From Silene conica (Eukaryota; Streptophyta; Magnoliopsida; Caryophyllales; Caryophyllaceae), in assembly GCA_029255685.2 (NCBI GenBank), contig CM055312.2, positions 55,400,202-55,464,201 on the forward strand: a stretch of DNA of 64,000 nt, read 5' to 3'. The notes beneath the pieces were generated by a model that saw nothing but the letters and a program-made list of their open reading frames with translations, was not told the origin of the DNA and did no database searches. Position numbers and translations under genes: made by a program. Of the stretch, positions 1 through 12,299 are shown in pieces. How positions within the stretch are numbered: position 1 is the first letter of the stretch; every line of letters starts with the position of its first letter.

Positions 1-842
1 ATGGTGGCACTCAATGTCACCGTCTTTGCTCTTTGCCTTGCCTTGTGAGCTACTTGTCTCGCCAGGCTCACTCTTAAATCTAGCTCTTTTAAACTTTGAT
101 GGCTTAGCTACAGTTAGCTCGCCATGAACCTTGACCTTACCCTTTCCTTTATTTGCAACCATGAGAACATCTTGTTCATGCTCCCACTCAATTTAAGATC
201 CTTCTCGGTCTATACCAGAAGAGAGTGTAGCTCATGAGGACTTTTCCTCATGTCATTCATATAATAGTTCGCGCTGAATAAGGAAAAACCATCGTGAAGT
301 GAATGAAGCATTCGATCAATGATTATGTTCTCACTGATTTTGCAGTTTAGGGACTCCAATTTCTCGACATTCTCAATCATATTGAGAATGTGTGGGCTAA
401 CTGGTTGGCCCTTTTGGAGTTTCGCATTGAAGAAGCGACAGGTATGCTCATAAGTAACGATCCTCGGTGCTTACGAGAACTCATTAGTGAGCGTGGTGAA
501 AATCTTATTTGCACCTTGGGCAATGAAGCGCCTTTGCAAATTGGATTCCATTGCAAAGATGAGTACGTTCTTTATCGCACCCGCTTCCATAACGAAATCA
601 CTATACGCGAGTGATTCATTGATTCCGGCATTGGGACCTGGGTTAGGTGGTAGTGGTTCAGTCAAGTACTTGAGCTTACCATCAACTATGACAACATTCC
701 GTAATGATGCCTCCCAATCCGCAAAGTTTGACCCATCATTCTTCAGTCGCATGGACTGATTCATGTGGTCCATAAAGGCTCTAAGCCAGGAATTCTTATC
801 GAGTGTTACACTTGGCATTGGGTCATTAGTATGGCTAGCCAT
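1..842 (-). pseudogene. Copia copy A gag, 5' part, broken
   Basis: Gag is the capsid-like protein that packages retrotransposon RNA in cytoplasmic particles. The start is the ATG at 842-840 (MASHTNDPMPS...), matching the gag starts of copies B and C. About 123 residues are open, including the family block DGSNFADWEASLRN and the MEAGAIKNVL segment. An in-frame TAA at 471-473 then closes the frame. Related sequence continues to position 1 with further damage, including another stop near the LHSLLV block. The zinc knuckle and pol would lie beyond the left edge. It is a decayed gag copy, not a host gene. Confidence 0.85.
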
Positions 843-2320
843 TTTGTATACAATATTATTGATTCTGAAAAAATGTATTACACACTATAAATAAGAAAAT
901 AAAATATAATAAGCATCCCATCGTTCTGTGTATAGTCTATGCAAAACATTTTAATGCGATGAGTTAAGCATTTATACAATTGATCTTCCTCAAGAACTAT
1001 ATAAATGATCCCAAGACTCAATTTCCGTAAATTGATAAGCCAACCTTTTGGCTAATTCTACCTTTAGAATTCTTGGTCGATAAATTTCTGTAAATTCTAT
1101 CTTTAGTCCACCATAATCAGAGGATCGTACGAGGATTATGATGTTGAGGTAAAATAACTCAACAGCTACTACTTACCCAACGTAGAAGGGGTCATATGGA
1201 GAGTAAGGTCATATATGCCTGGCGACTAAGAAGGGATTCATAATAATTTCACTTATAAAAGACTAATCTCAATTTTAGGTTATAGATGAAGATCCCATCA
1301 ATTTTATTTTAATTCATTTTAAGTGAACGAATATCTAGCATGCGAGAATGAATAAAATAAGGTGATGGCTTAAGAAAAACAAATATGCAAGTGACATCTG
1401 TATATCCATGATAATAAACATACATACCTATATGAGTCAAATTTCATGCAATCATAGGTGGTTTGGTTTAGGCGGAAAAATGATGCAAAAACATGTGAAT
1501 GACAAGCAATAAGAACGGAAATAAATAAGAAAAATAAAACAAGTCCTAGTGTGCCCTATCCTACCAAAAAGAACAAAAAAAATACAACTTTGGAATCCAT
1601 TCAACAATGGACCCTAGAAGCTTGTCTTGACTTGATGTTCCTTCTTGGTGATGTAGTGGGAGTGAGCAATCTGATCTCCGTCGTTGTCTTCTTTATTACA
1701 TTTTGAATTACATAACAATATCCTATTATTACATTCTAATTCCAACAACATAATAAAAAAATACACAAGGGAGATTCGAGATCTCATAATTACATTACAA
1801 ATTATGTTTCCTTCATTACGAAAACATAATTTACTAAGGCCACACTAAGTATTACAATTTACAACTGATTGCAAAAAAAAACGTAAATAAACCATTCACA
1901 AACATTCAACATAATATAAAATATGCATCATACTAATAAATTATTCATTCAAGACATAATTCCGTTATTATGTAGAGTAATTTACCCAAAGCACCATTAA
2001 CTTTGACTAAATTATGTGATAATTTCGTAATTACTCGCATAATATTAATCAAACAAAACATACTCATATTAGCGTATAATATGAATTAATCCAACATTAT
2101 TTTAAACCGTTTTAAAATAATTAGGTATCAAAACTTGTGAAATTTTTCACATGTATTCATTATCCTTATAATGCATAACAATAAAAAAACAAGACGGAAA
2201 TAGCTTGTAAAAAAACAGCCGAAAAAAAATAATAACAGGCTACTAAAAAAACAGTATGCTCGATTTTTTTTTTAAAAAAACGTTTATGAAAATCATGTAA
2301 AATAAATTTTGTATACCTAA
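843..2320 (-). other. Copia copy A untranslated leader
   Basis: About 1.5 kb of AT-rich non-coding DNA lies between the primer-binding site and gag of copy A. It is alignable by eye with the leaders of copies B (39623-41346) and C (63012-64000): the blocks around 960-1300 and 1550-1650 recur there. No supported coding sequence is seen. Unlike copy B, it shows no cluster of the CTCGATCGAG word. Confidence 0.7.
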
Positions 2321-2333
2321 CGCTCTGATACCA
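2321..2333 (-). promoter_or_regulatory. Primer-binding site of Copia copy A
   Basis: On the minus strand this reads TGGTATCAGAGCG, the usual plant retrotransposon site complementary to the 3' end of initiator methionine tRNA, where reverse transcription starts. It lies two bases after the LTR end (…CCCACA) at 2336. Confidence 0.9.
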
Positions 2334-2361
2334 CTTGTGGGAAAATATCTGTACATGTCCC

Positions 2362-3857
2362 TGATAGTAGAGTTTTGTGTCGGTCTTAGATTGTGATTTT
2401 ATCACAATCTAGTCTTTTACTACGGGTCGTTAATAGCGTTTTGTCAAGTAATTGATAATCGGTTGAGTTGTGGTTTTGCGTCAATTTTTACCGAACTTTC
2501 TTGTTAATCTTTATGTTCGAGATCAAGGGAATTCATTCCTCGGTCCAAGGGTGGCGCACAAGTTTCAACATTATCCGACTTCTTGCTTGGGAAACTTTGA
2601 AGAGTTGAAGTGTTATGATCAAAGAAGAGAAGAATTCCTGCCAGAAACGCTGCCTGCGAACGAAACAGCAGCCTGCGGAGTAAGGCGCAGCCTGCGGTAA
2701 TAATGGCAGCTTGCGGTTATTTACGCAGGATTGCGGTTTGTGACGCAGCCTGCGTTTTCGGCTGTTTTGTTGCGTTAATTTCAGCTTTTGGGGAGATCTT
2801 CCTAGGGTTTCGTGAATTCCTATAAGTACCCAAGTTCAGAAATGTTTTATTTTATCATCATCTTATCTTTAGAACAACAACATTTACTCTCTAATTAAGT
2901 CAAGAACTTTGTAATCTTTCTTTATTTCAAGCTTGTAATTATGCAAATGAGGAGCTAATCTCCTTGTTCTTGGTGTAATCCTAATCAAAGTTACCAACTT
3001 TGACATTGTAAGACAATTCCATCCCCTCTATTTTATCTAATGTGTTCTCTTTGTTTTAATGTTTCATTTTGAGTAGTTAGTTGTATGGTTTGATCACCGT
3101 TGCTTCATATTGTTCAATCTTTGCATGCTCTAAGGAAAATGGCTTAGTTTTACTTAGGGTTGTTAGTAGCAAGCTTAATTTGTGTGGATTTGGTTTAAAG
3201 GAAACACCTTTTGAGTAGAGTTTTACATGACTAATTCTACTAGCATGGTTTAATGTGTGTAGATTAGTTTCCTTGTTCATCCTTTGGCTCAACTTTAATT
3301 GCTTGGTTTTAGTCCTTTTGTTACGGTTTAGTAACTTAGGCTAGATTCGAAGGAACCTTATGAACGGTTTAGTCATGGGGTTCATTATCTTAGGATGTTC
3401 TTAGTGGATAGATAAGTAGGGGGGGTGATAGAGTCGATTTTGTCATTGTTGAAGTAATTTGAGAAGGTTACACCAAGATTTTCCCTTTTATTGACTTTGT
3501 GCACATTTATTGTTTGTGGTATTGCCTAGCCCAATTATTACTCATTTATTACTCTCTTGAATGCTTTTCCAATCATTGATTTCTTCATTTATGTTATCTC
3601 ATTGTAGTTCACTTATGTTAATATCCATGGTTTGTTGATAAGTTATTTATCTTTAGTCTTTAATCATCATTAAGTTTTCATTTAATCATTTGATTAGTTG
3701 TGTTTAAGCAAGTTTTTAGTTATTTCCCTTCTCTTGGGTTTGACCCTTGACTTTCGCTTTACTACTTTTATTAGAGTCCAGTAGAATCTAGTTTAGGTTT
3801 TATAATTTGTTTGGTAAGATAATTAGTGTATAACGACCGCTAGTTTTAATCGTATCA
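2362..3857 (+). repeat. Athila 5' LTR
   Basis: 1496 bp, starting TGATAGTAGAG and ending TAATCGTATCA. It pairs with 14866-16364; the two differ by one 4-bp and one 1-bp indel plus scattered substitutions. A cluster of the word GCAGCCTGCG lies at 2640-2760. The LTR holds no real gene: the 60-75-codon frames here recur in both LTR copies and have no protein signature. Confidence 0.93.
2821..2828 (+). promoter_or_regulatory. TATA-like box in Athila 5' LTR
   Basis: TATAAGTA just after the GCAGCCTGCG cluster; the 3' LTR has the same motif at 15324-15331. The position fits a pol II promoter that would start transcription about 30 bases downstream. This is a motif call only. Confidence 0.45.
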
Positions 3858-3862
3858 AATTT

Positions 3863-3880
3863 TGGCGCCGTTGCCGGGGA
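3863..3880 (+). promoter_or_regulatory. Athila primer-binding site (tRNA-Asp type)
   Basis: TGGCGCCGTTGCCGGGGA lies five bases after the 5' LTR. It is complementary to the 3' end of plant tRNA-Asp and is the usual Athila/Tat-group primer site. Confidence 0.9.
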
Positions 3881-4053
3881 AGGGCAACATAGCTAAAGCT
3901 TGTTTGTGTTTTGTTATTGTGTTGTTTTTATTTCTATTTTCCTTAGTTGTGTTTTTCTTTATTTTGTTGTCTATCATTATTAGTCAATTTGGTTTATCTT
4001 TGTAAGTAAGTGGTAGTTCTAATTAGTTTTGTTTAGTGTGTAGTGTTTTGCTT

Positions 4054-5850
4054 ATGCCTAGGTCACAAGAAGGGGATACCAATGTTGAATTTGAGGAAAG
4101 TGCGGCATATTCGTGGCTCTTCTCGAACCCCTTCTACCACCGTAACCGTCAAGAGGAGGAAGCAAGTCCACCTAGTAGCTACACATCCATTGAGAACTCA
4201 CCCTCACCCATAGAGATTGACCCAATTGAAGTTGAATACCCAAGAATGGCAGATGACACGAGAACCATTAGGGAGCTTCGTGCTCGGAATTATGAGGAAC
4301 AACCATCATGCATCACCTATCCACCAATGGAGGCCAACGGAAACTTTGAATTGAAGGGCTATTACATCCACAACCTGCCCAAGTTCTATGGTTTAGCGGG
4401 CAACGATCCAAACCGGCATCTAGCAGAATTTCACATGATGTGCCAAGGCACCATTCCCACCGGAGTATCCGAGGATCAATTTATGCGGGCTTTTCCTTTT
4501 TCTCTTCACGATGGCGCGAAGGATTGGCTCTATTATCTACCTCCGGGCATCATAGACACATGGACGGATATGAATGCGACCTTCTTAGAGAAATACTACC
4601 CGGACTCCCGTCACAATCATGCCAAGAATGCGATAACATCTATTGAGCAAGGGAGTGGGGAGACCATGTATGAGTACCGGGAGAGATTTAAGAAGCTTGT
4701 AGCTCAATGCCCATACCATGGCTTGAGTGGAGATGATTTGCTTGTTCATTTTTATGATGGCCTAAACGAGCAAGACCAACGGATGGTCAATTCCACCACC
4801 GGTTGAGGCTTGGAAAATTATTCGGTGGTGGAGGCTAATGAGCTCATTGAGAGGCTCGCCGCTAGTACAAGAATGCATGGAAGGTCCCGTCAAACTACAA
4901 AGACTACTTCCGCCATGGGAGCTTCTTCTTCATCAAATTCAAAACTTGAGAAAAGTGTGGAAGAACTCAAGCTTCTTGTAGCCAAGATGTTGGTAGGCTC
5001 ACATGCAAGGAGATGGTGGAAGCCAAGGTGGCCAAGTTGAATGTTCATTTTCCCAAGGTCCTCACCCGGTAGAAGTTTGTCCTATCATGCAAGTGGACGA
5101 TGTTGGGGCTGAAAATGTAAGTGCAATGGGACAAGGGCACTACAACTCAAGGAACCCTTCCGGTGGTGGGTACTACAAATATGACCCAAGTGGAGCCACT
5201 TACAACATAGGCTCACGAGATCACCCAAACTTTAGTTGGGGAGGAGATAAATCAAAGAGTTTTGTGAATGGACAATTCAACCACTTGAGGGATCAAGGAC
5301 AAAATCAACAAGGAACAAATTTTCAACGAAACACAAATTTTCAAAAACCACCCAATGGTGGATATCAAGGCAATACTTCACAAAAGCCTAATGAAGAAGA
5401 CATGTCAATGAAAGAGATACTCAAGGCTCTTTTGAAGGGACAAGCGGAGTCCGACAAGAGGTCGGGAAATGAGAAAACCATGAATGATGCAAGGTTTACA
5501 AATCTTGAAAACCAAATGGGGCAAATTTCCGAAGAGATGGCAAAGAACAATCAAAGGAGTTCATCTTACATTCCTTCCACCACTCTCCCTCCTCCTCGGC
5601 AAAATGCTAGTGCCATGACCTTGAGGAAGGGAAGAACTCTAGACACCCCTCCCAAGAAGACAAGAGCTAAGTCCAAGGAATGGGTAATTGAAGAAATCGA
5701 AGTGGAGGAGGAGGAACTAGAGGTCACTCCAAGAGTTGAAGCATCCTCAAAAGAAAAGGAGAAGGAGGTGGACAACAAGACTCCACCAACCAAGGAAGTA
5801 AGCAAAGAGCCCCGGAAGAAGGCAACTGACACTTTGGAGGTTCTCTCAAA
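4054..5850 (+). pseudogene. Athila gag, broken
   Basis: Structural Gag protein of the element. The first ATG is 4054 (MPRSQEGDTN...). The retrotransposon gag domain is clear at about residues 95-245, with the blocks YIHNLPKFYGL, AFPFSLHDGAKDWLYYLPPG and YEYRERFKKLVAQCPYHGLS, which are typical of Athila gag. Breaks: an in-frame TGA at 4804-4806 and a +1 frameshift near 5000, after which the frame from about 5003 continues. The downstream zinc-knuckle-like stretch (…GPHPVEVCP near 5060) has Ser where the second Cys would stand. The C-terminal part is low-complexity and highly charged (Lys/Glu-rich). Confidence 0.88.
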
Positions 5851-6884
5851 GGACCTTGAACCGGAGGTACCATTCCCAAGTGCCCTCACAAATCCTAAAA
5901 GGATTGATAAAGACTCCGATCTTTATGAGACTTTTAGGAAATATGAGGTAAACATCCCTTTCTTTACTATTATCAAATCCGTTCCTAGGTATGCAAAGTT
6001 CCTCAAAGAACTTTGTACCCCTAAACGGAAGCCAAGAAAAGGAGTTGAGAGAGTCACGATAAGTGGGCATGTCTCGGCAATTTTTAAAAGAAACCTTCCC
6101 GAAAAATGTGATGATTCGGGCATGCTAACTATACCGTGCTCCATTAAGGGTGAATCTTTTGCTAGAGCCATGTAAGACTCGGGGTCCTCCATAAATGTCA
6201 TGCCTTACTCCGTGTATGAGACTTTAGAGTTACCCCCTTTGTCTAAGTCCAATGTCGTCATTCAATTGGCGGACCGGTCAATAATTCACCCCAAAGGTTT
6301 TGTTGAGGATGTCATAGTAGAAGTTAACAAATTCATGTTTCCGGCCGATTTCTATGTTCTAGACATGGAGCCGGATTCCAAGGCTACACCCCTTTTGCTA
6401 GGAAGGCCTTTCATGAGAACATCTAAGACCAAATAAACTTGATATGTATGATGGCAACTTAACAATGGAATTTGAGGGAAACATCATAAAATACAATGTG
6501 TATGAGTCCATGAAAAGAACCGATGATTTGAGCTTTTGTTACTTTTTGGATGTCATTGAGCCATTGGCAAATCAAGTTTATAAACTTTGTTATAGGAGCC
6601 CTCTTGAAGTGGCCCTCACTAACGATGTGGAGAAAGAAGGGTTGCGTTTCTTGTTGTCTAATGATGTGCAGGAAACTATCAAAGCATTGGATAAGGAAGA
6701 ACCTTTAGAAGAAACTAAGGACGAAGAATCAGCTGAAGAAAGCAGTGCAAACCGCAGCCTGCTACCAGGGACGCAGCCTGCGGTCCTCAACGCAGCCCTG
6801 CGGTCTTCAATGCAGCCTGCGGTTTCTTCAGGCGCAGCCTGCGATAGCCAGGGCAGCCTACGTGATTCTCTGTACTTGACATAA
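5851..6884 (+). pseudogene. Athila protease region and linker, broken
   Basis: Aspartic protease that would cleave the polyprotein. The block RYAKFLKELCTPKR precedes the domain, and the active-site motif DSGSS is at 6176-6190, followed by INVMPYSVYETL and the flap/C-terminal LLLGRPFMRT near 6395. An in-frame TAA at 6173-6175 sits directly before the active site. A frameshift lies near 6430, after the TAA at 6434-6436; the next frame (6444-6884) carries on with MYDGNLTMEFEG. That frame runs through a cluster of the GCAGCCTGCG word at about 6748-6850, read as Pro/Ala/Ser-rich protein, and ends with TAA at 6882-6884. Confidence 0.82.
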
Positions 6885-9840
6885 CAAGTTGCTTTCCAAG
6901 AACACTACCATTTACAAACCAAGTTTCTTCCCTTAGAGGCTTCCCTTGAAAGACCACTACCCTCCACTATAAAACCACCCACCCCTAATCTCAAACAACT
7001 TCCCGATCATTTGAAATACATTTTTCTTGGTGAAAAAAGTATCCTACCTCTTATAATTTCAAACACACTTGAGGGAGACCAAGAGAAGAGATTGGTGGAG
7101 GTTTTGCAAAAGTACAAAGGTGCTTTTGGGTGGAGTATTGTGGATCTTAAAGGGATAAGCCCAAGCATTTGCATACACAAAATTCGTTTGGAAGGAGAAG
7201 CGAAGCCGGTTCGTCAACCGCAAAGAAGATTGAATGCTCCAATGATGGAGGTTGTGAAAGAAGAGATTATCAAGCTACTCCAAATGGGGATCATCTATCC
7301 CATTAGCGATTCCCAATGGGTAAGTCCTACCCAATGTGTACCCAAAAAGGGCGGGGTGACGGTAATCGAAGGCAAAGAAGGAGACTTAATCCCCACTCGG
7401 ATTCAAACCGGGTGGAGAGTTTTCATCGATTATCGCCGCCTCAACGCCGTGACCTTCAAAGACCATTACCCCTTGCCCTTTCTAGATCAAATGCTAGAAA
7501 GGTTGGGGGGAAGAGAGTTTTATTGCTTTTTGGATGGCTACTCCGGATATTTTCAAATCCCAATTAAGTCGGAGGACTAATCAAAAACAACGTTCACATG
7601 CCCTTTTGGAACATATGCTGTTAGGTTCTTAGTTGCTCATAAACTAATTTAATCTAGTCATACTAAACTAACTTTGTAATTAACATTTTAATTAACTCAT
7701 AAAGATCTTATGCATGCTTTAAAAATGCGGAAATGAGGAGAAATTTCGAGTCCTTACAATCGGTCCAAATGCAAGCAAGGATGATCCTCCAATGTTCAAC
7801 AAGAACACCTCCTCTAAGATGCACCAAGACAACCCTTAATGAACCGAAATCTTGTATGTGCTAGACTAGAAATCGATTATTCCTTAAACTATTCTAATAT
7901 CTCTAATTAGAATATTATTTCAATACTACAAATAGTATATTTATATTATCTTATAATATGGATTTTGAGGTTGTAAAATCTCTCCTCTTCTTAGTATATT
8001 TTCAGCTAGGTCAAGAAGAAGAAGAAGTAGAATGAGTATGATACATATCACATATATATTAAGCATGCTCTTAATCAAAATAATCAAATCAATTTAAGCA
8101 TGCTTATGGGGAAGGGGAAACCGGTTTTAGGGAGCCACAATGGGGAACATCTTGACTTCTCAAGACACTACGGTGGCTCTAGGTTAGTGTTCTCAAGGTG
8201 GTGTTTAATGATTGTGTTTTATTCACTAATAAACACAAATCATACCCTTAACTAACCTACATAAAACCGGCAACCATATTACATATAGTCCATTTTATGA
8301 TTTTTGTCAACTTCACAATTGTATATTATGTCACATGTATTATGTCACAATGTTATAAAGTAACAATTGTTTTAATTTAATCATACATATTTAACAATTA
8401 AATATTATTCATAAATTAATAAATCATATTTATAAAGTTGACTAGTAATTCGAAATTACTTATTAAATAAAATGGTCATTCATAATTTATCGTCAATACG
8501 ATTTACAACCTTTGTAATAATTATAACCCAATTCATTCTAATAACGATATAATAAAATATCGTTTACTGTTTAACAATTGACACGTTTCAATTTTAAACA
8601 TAAATCTTACAATAAGATTTAACCTCTGATTTCTCGGTATACGAGTTTAAGGAATATGATCAAATCGTATCAATATACATTTGATCACTTTATCAATTAA
8701 GGGAATTGTCTTAAAGGTGTGACCTAAAGGGATCAACTGACCACCACCGTCATACGACAGTAATGTCAAACTCTAGCTAGCCAATCATTACCGATTAATG
8801 TTGGTCAGTTGACTAATATAATTCGTATCATCCCTTGCGCATTCTCGTCATGAGATTTAATTACGTGATCGCACTATTGTTGAGGACACATTTCCCAACA
8901 TATGCATACCGGAGGATGCCTTTCAGGCTATGCAATGCTCCGGGTACTTTTCAACGATGTATGATGAGTCTTTTCTCGGATCTTGTGGAAAGAGTCTTAG
9001 AGGTCTTCATGGATGATTTCACCGTCCATGGAGACAACTTTGACGCATGTTTGGACCACCTAACTATGGTCCTAACACGATGCACGGAGTCACACCTTGT
9101 GTTGAACTCCGAAAAATGTCACTTCATGGTTAAAAGCGGCATCGTGTTAGGACAGTATTGTGTCGAAAAGAGGGATTGAGGTGGATGTGGCAAAGGTGGA
9201 AGTAATAAAAACTTTGCCATATCCCACAAATACTCGAGATGTAAGGTCGTTCCTAGGACATGCGGGCTTCTACCGAAGGTTCATAAAAGATTTTTCAAAA
9301 ATTGCTTACCCCTTGTGCAAGCTCTTGCACAAGGATGTGGAGTTTGTTTTCAATGATGCTTGTAGGTTGGCTTTTGATACCTTGAAGGAAAGGTTGGTGA
9401 CGGCACCCTTTATTCAAGCTCCGAGATGGGACCTCCCTTTTGAGATTATGACGGATGCTAGCGACTATGATCTTGGCGCAATTCTAGGCCAAAGAGAAGG
9501 AAAGGTGGCACATGTAATCCAATATGCCTCCTTGCGTTTGAATGATGCTCAAAGGAACTACACCACCACCACGGAGAAGGAATTCTTGGCGGTGGTGTAT
9601 GCTATTGAAAATTTCCGGTCATATCTTTTGGGAGCAAAGGTCGTCATTTTCACCGATCACAAGGCCATAAGACAACTTGTTGACAAGAAGGACACCAAAG
9701 CTAGGTTAATGAGATGGGTGCTTTTATTGAGTGAGTTTGATATTGAGATCAAGGACAAAGAAGGAAGTGCAAATGTGGTGGCCGACCACTTGAGTAGGCT
9801 CCACATAAATGAGGATGTGGCAAGGAAGATGGGAGTGGTC
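6885..9840 (+). pseudogene. Athila reverse transcriptase-RNase H, split by a solo LTR
   Basis: The pol core that copies RNA to DNA. RT begins near 7011; blocks seen are YPISDSQWVSPTQCVPKKGG, WRVFIDYRRLNAVT and FLDGYSGYFQI. The frame closes with TAA at 7578-7580, and 38 bases later a 1282-bp solo LTR (7619-8900) interrupts it. RT resumes at 8901 with MPF and the catalytic FMDD at about 9008. A frameshift near 9160 moves the frame to SKRGIEVD..., followed by the thumb (SFLGHAGFYRRFIKDFSKIA) and RNase H with Asp in MTDASDYDLGAI, Glu in TTTTEKEFLAVVYA, and FTDHKAI. It cannot make an enzyme. Confidence 0.9.
7619..8900 (-). mobile_element. Solo LTR of Copia family G, inside Athila RT
   Basis: 1282 bp beginning TGTTAGGTTC and ending TTTCCCAACA, flanked by the perfect 5-bp duplication TATGC (7614-7618, 8901-8905). 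Read in reverse complement it starts TGTTGGGAAATGTG and aligns with the LTR at 48154-49382. There is no internal domain, so the rest was lost by LTR-LTR recombination. It separates the RT codons that read ...GTYA and YRRMPF. It is younger than the Athila insertion it sits in. Confidence 0.92.
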
Positions 9841-11187
9841 GATGGAAGTCTACCACATGAATCACTTTATGGGTTGAGAGTAATTGAGCCATGGTATGCA
9901 AACCTTGTCAATTATATTGTGACCAAGAGGTTCCCCACCACCCTATCTTCGAGTCAACGGGACAAGATCAAGAAAAATGCCCGTTACTACATTTGGGATG
10001 ACCCATATTTATGGAAAATTTGTCAGGACCAAATGATTAGGAGATGTGTACCGGATGTTGAAGTACCGTCAATCCTAATGCATTGCCATGAATATGCGTG
10101 TGGCGGTCATTTTGGGCCTCAGAGGACCGCAAGGAAGTTGTTGGAGTGCGGATTCTATTGGCCAAGTTTGTTTCGGGATACTCATGCATTTGTGAAAAGT
10201 TGTGATCGTTGTCAACGTTGTGGGAACATTTCGAGAAGGCAATAAATGCCTCAACAACCAATGCTCTTTCTTGAGATATTTGATGTATGGGGGATCGACT
10301 TCATGGGACCCTTCACTAGTTCAAGCGGCAACCTCTACATTCTACTTGCCGTAGATTATGTTTCCAAATGGGTTGAGGCCATCCCCACACGGAATGATGA
10401 TGGGAAAACCGTGAGTTCTTTCGTGCAAGACAACATCTTCTCTCGGTTTGGTTTTCCTAGGTGCATCATAAGTGATAGGGGAACTCACTTTTGCAACAAA
10501 TTAGTGGGTACCCTCTTGAAAAAGTATGGAGTGATCCATAAGATTTCCACGGCCTATCACCCGCAAACCAATGGCCAAGCGGAAGTTTCAAACCGAGAAA
10601 TTAAGAGCATTTTGGAGAAGACGGTCAACCCTGACCGGAAGGATTGGAGCAAGAGACTCAATGATGCTTTGTGAGCCTATAGGACGACTTACAAGACTCC
10701 CAGCGGCATGTCCCCCTATAGGCTCATTTATGGAAAAAGTTGTCATCTCCCGGTGGAGATTGAGCACAGAGCTTATTGGGCAATTAAAGCATTCAACCAA
10801 AGTTATGATGAGTCGGGGCTCCACCAAAAACTTCAAATTCAAGAATTGGAGGAACTACGAAGTGATGCATTTGATAATGCCGCAATATACAAAGAAAAGA
10901 CAAAGAGATTGCATGATCAAATGATCACTCGTCGGGTTTTCAAGGAAGGAGAGGAGGTGCTAGTTTTCCAAAGCCGTTTCAAGAACTTCCCCGGGAAGCT
11001 AAGGTCTAGGTGGTATGGACCTTTCATAATTCGAAAGGTACTCCCTCATGGTGCCATGCAGGTGGAAGACCTAAAGACCGGGAAAGTGATTAAGGTGAAT
11101 GGGCAAAGGTTGAAGCATTACCTTAAAAATATGGAATTGCACGGAGAAGGGGAGATCCAACTCGAGGATCCCGTTTATCAAGAATGA
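9841..11187 (+). pseudogene. Athila integrase, broken
   Basis: Would insert the DNA copy into the genome. The N-terminal HHCC zinc finger is visible near 10080-10230 (HCHEYACGGHFG..., CDRCQRC). The catalytic D-D-E core spans about 10270-10620: [16 protein letters not shown] and the Glu in [11 protein letters not shown]. The C-terminal part carries [20 protein letters not shown]. In-frame stops are TAA 10243-10245 and TGA 10672-10674; both leave the reading frame unchanged downstream. The normal end is TGA 11185-11187. No chromodomain is seen, in keeping with the Athila/Tat branch. Confidence 0.9.
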
Positions 11188-12299
11188 GAAAGCAAAGAGG
11201 TGGTCGAGCCATCGACAATAAATAACGGCAAAAGTTTGTAAATATTCTATCCCTTTTTCGAGCTTTAGTTTCATGCATTTCCCCGTTTTAAGTATTTTGT
11301 TTTGTGTTTTCGTTTCCTTAACAAACAACTTGAAGTTACTAATACGTGTTTTAAGATGTTTTAGACTTGTGAGAGGTATGACAAAGTGTGTGAAGGACGT
11401 TGATGTCAAGAAGGCAAAGAAAGTGATCCCATGTTTTGGTTGTCTCGGAGTGGAGTGGGAATCTTGGCCATTGGAAAGAAGTAAGAAATTCAAAGATCAG
11501 CCAGGGGCGCAGGCTACCTGGTACAATGCAGCTTGCGGAGCAGGGGATTTTGAGGCGAAGGAAAAAATCGAAAAAACAGTGGAAACCGCAGCCTGCGTGA
11601 TTTTACGCAGCCTGCGGCGTTTGACGCAGGGCTGCGGTATTTTACGCAGCCTGCGGTTGCGACGGGTTTTGAAATTTTTCTCTTCTTATCTCGTGTCATC
11701 CTCAACCCCATCCCATTATTCAACTTTCAGATTTTCTTCAAGCATTAAACCCCTTTCAAAACCTTTCACCAACATCTTCATCTTCCACAACACTTCATCA
11801 CCCTAACTCAAGTTGTCAAAAATCAATCAACCATTACCAATTCTTTGAACTTTTACACCAACAAACACAACCATTCACACCATCAAAACCCAAGAATCAA
11901 AAACCTCACCAAAACCTAGATTTTTATTTCCTTCAATCTCAAGGTTTACCAACGGATTCAAGGCTCAATCGGGTTCTAGCAAGGCTCCATCAACTACTCT
12001 CACTACTTTGGTGCCAATTAGAGAAGGTATAAACACTCTTACATCCTCTTAATAATTTTCATCCAAAGTTAGTCTAGAAATCAATTTTAGGATTGATTTT
12101 TGGTTTTTAATTGTTGTTTGGTGCTCTTGTTGTTGTGGTAAAACATATTTTCTGGGTGAGATATAGGAAGCAATCAACAAACACATTCCCAAACCATTTT
12201 CAACATTCTTGCATACTAAGTGTTTGTTGATTTGCCTCTTAGAGTGAAAAATCGTTTTGAGTGGTAAATTTTTCAAGTGTAAAAGTTCTCCTTTCACAA
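11188..12299 (+). other. Athila spacer between integrase and ORF3
   Basis: 1.1 kb of non-coding DNA. At 11500-11660 it carries five or so copies of the GCAGCCTGCG word. It then becomes C- and A-rich (11690-11960), then AT-rich. The longest open frame (11273-11806) crosses the word cluster and has no protein signature, so I do not call it a gene. Confidence 0.6.

Noticed and set aside
11273..11806. 177-residue frame in the Athila spacer
   Set aside because: It crosses the GCAGCCTGCG cluster and shows no protein signature. Chance opening.
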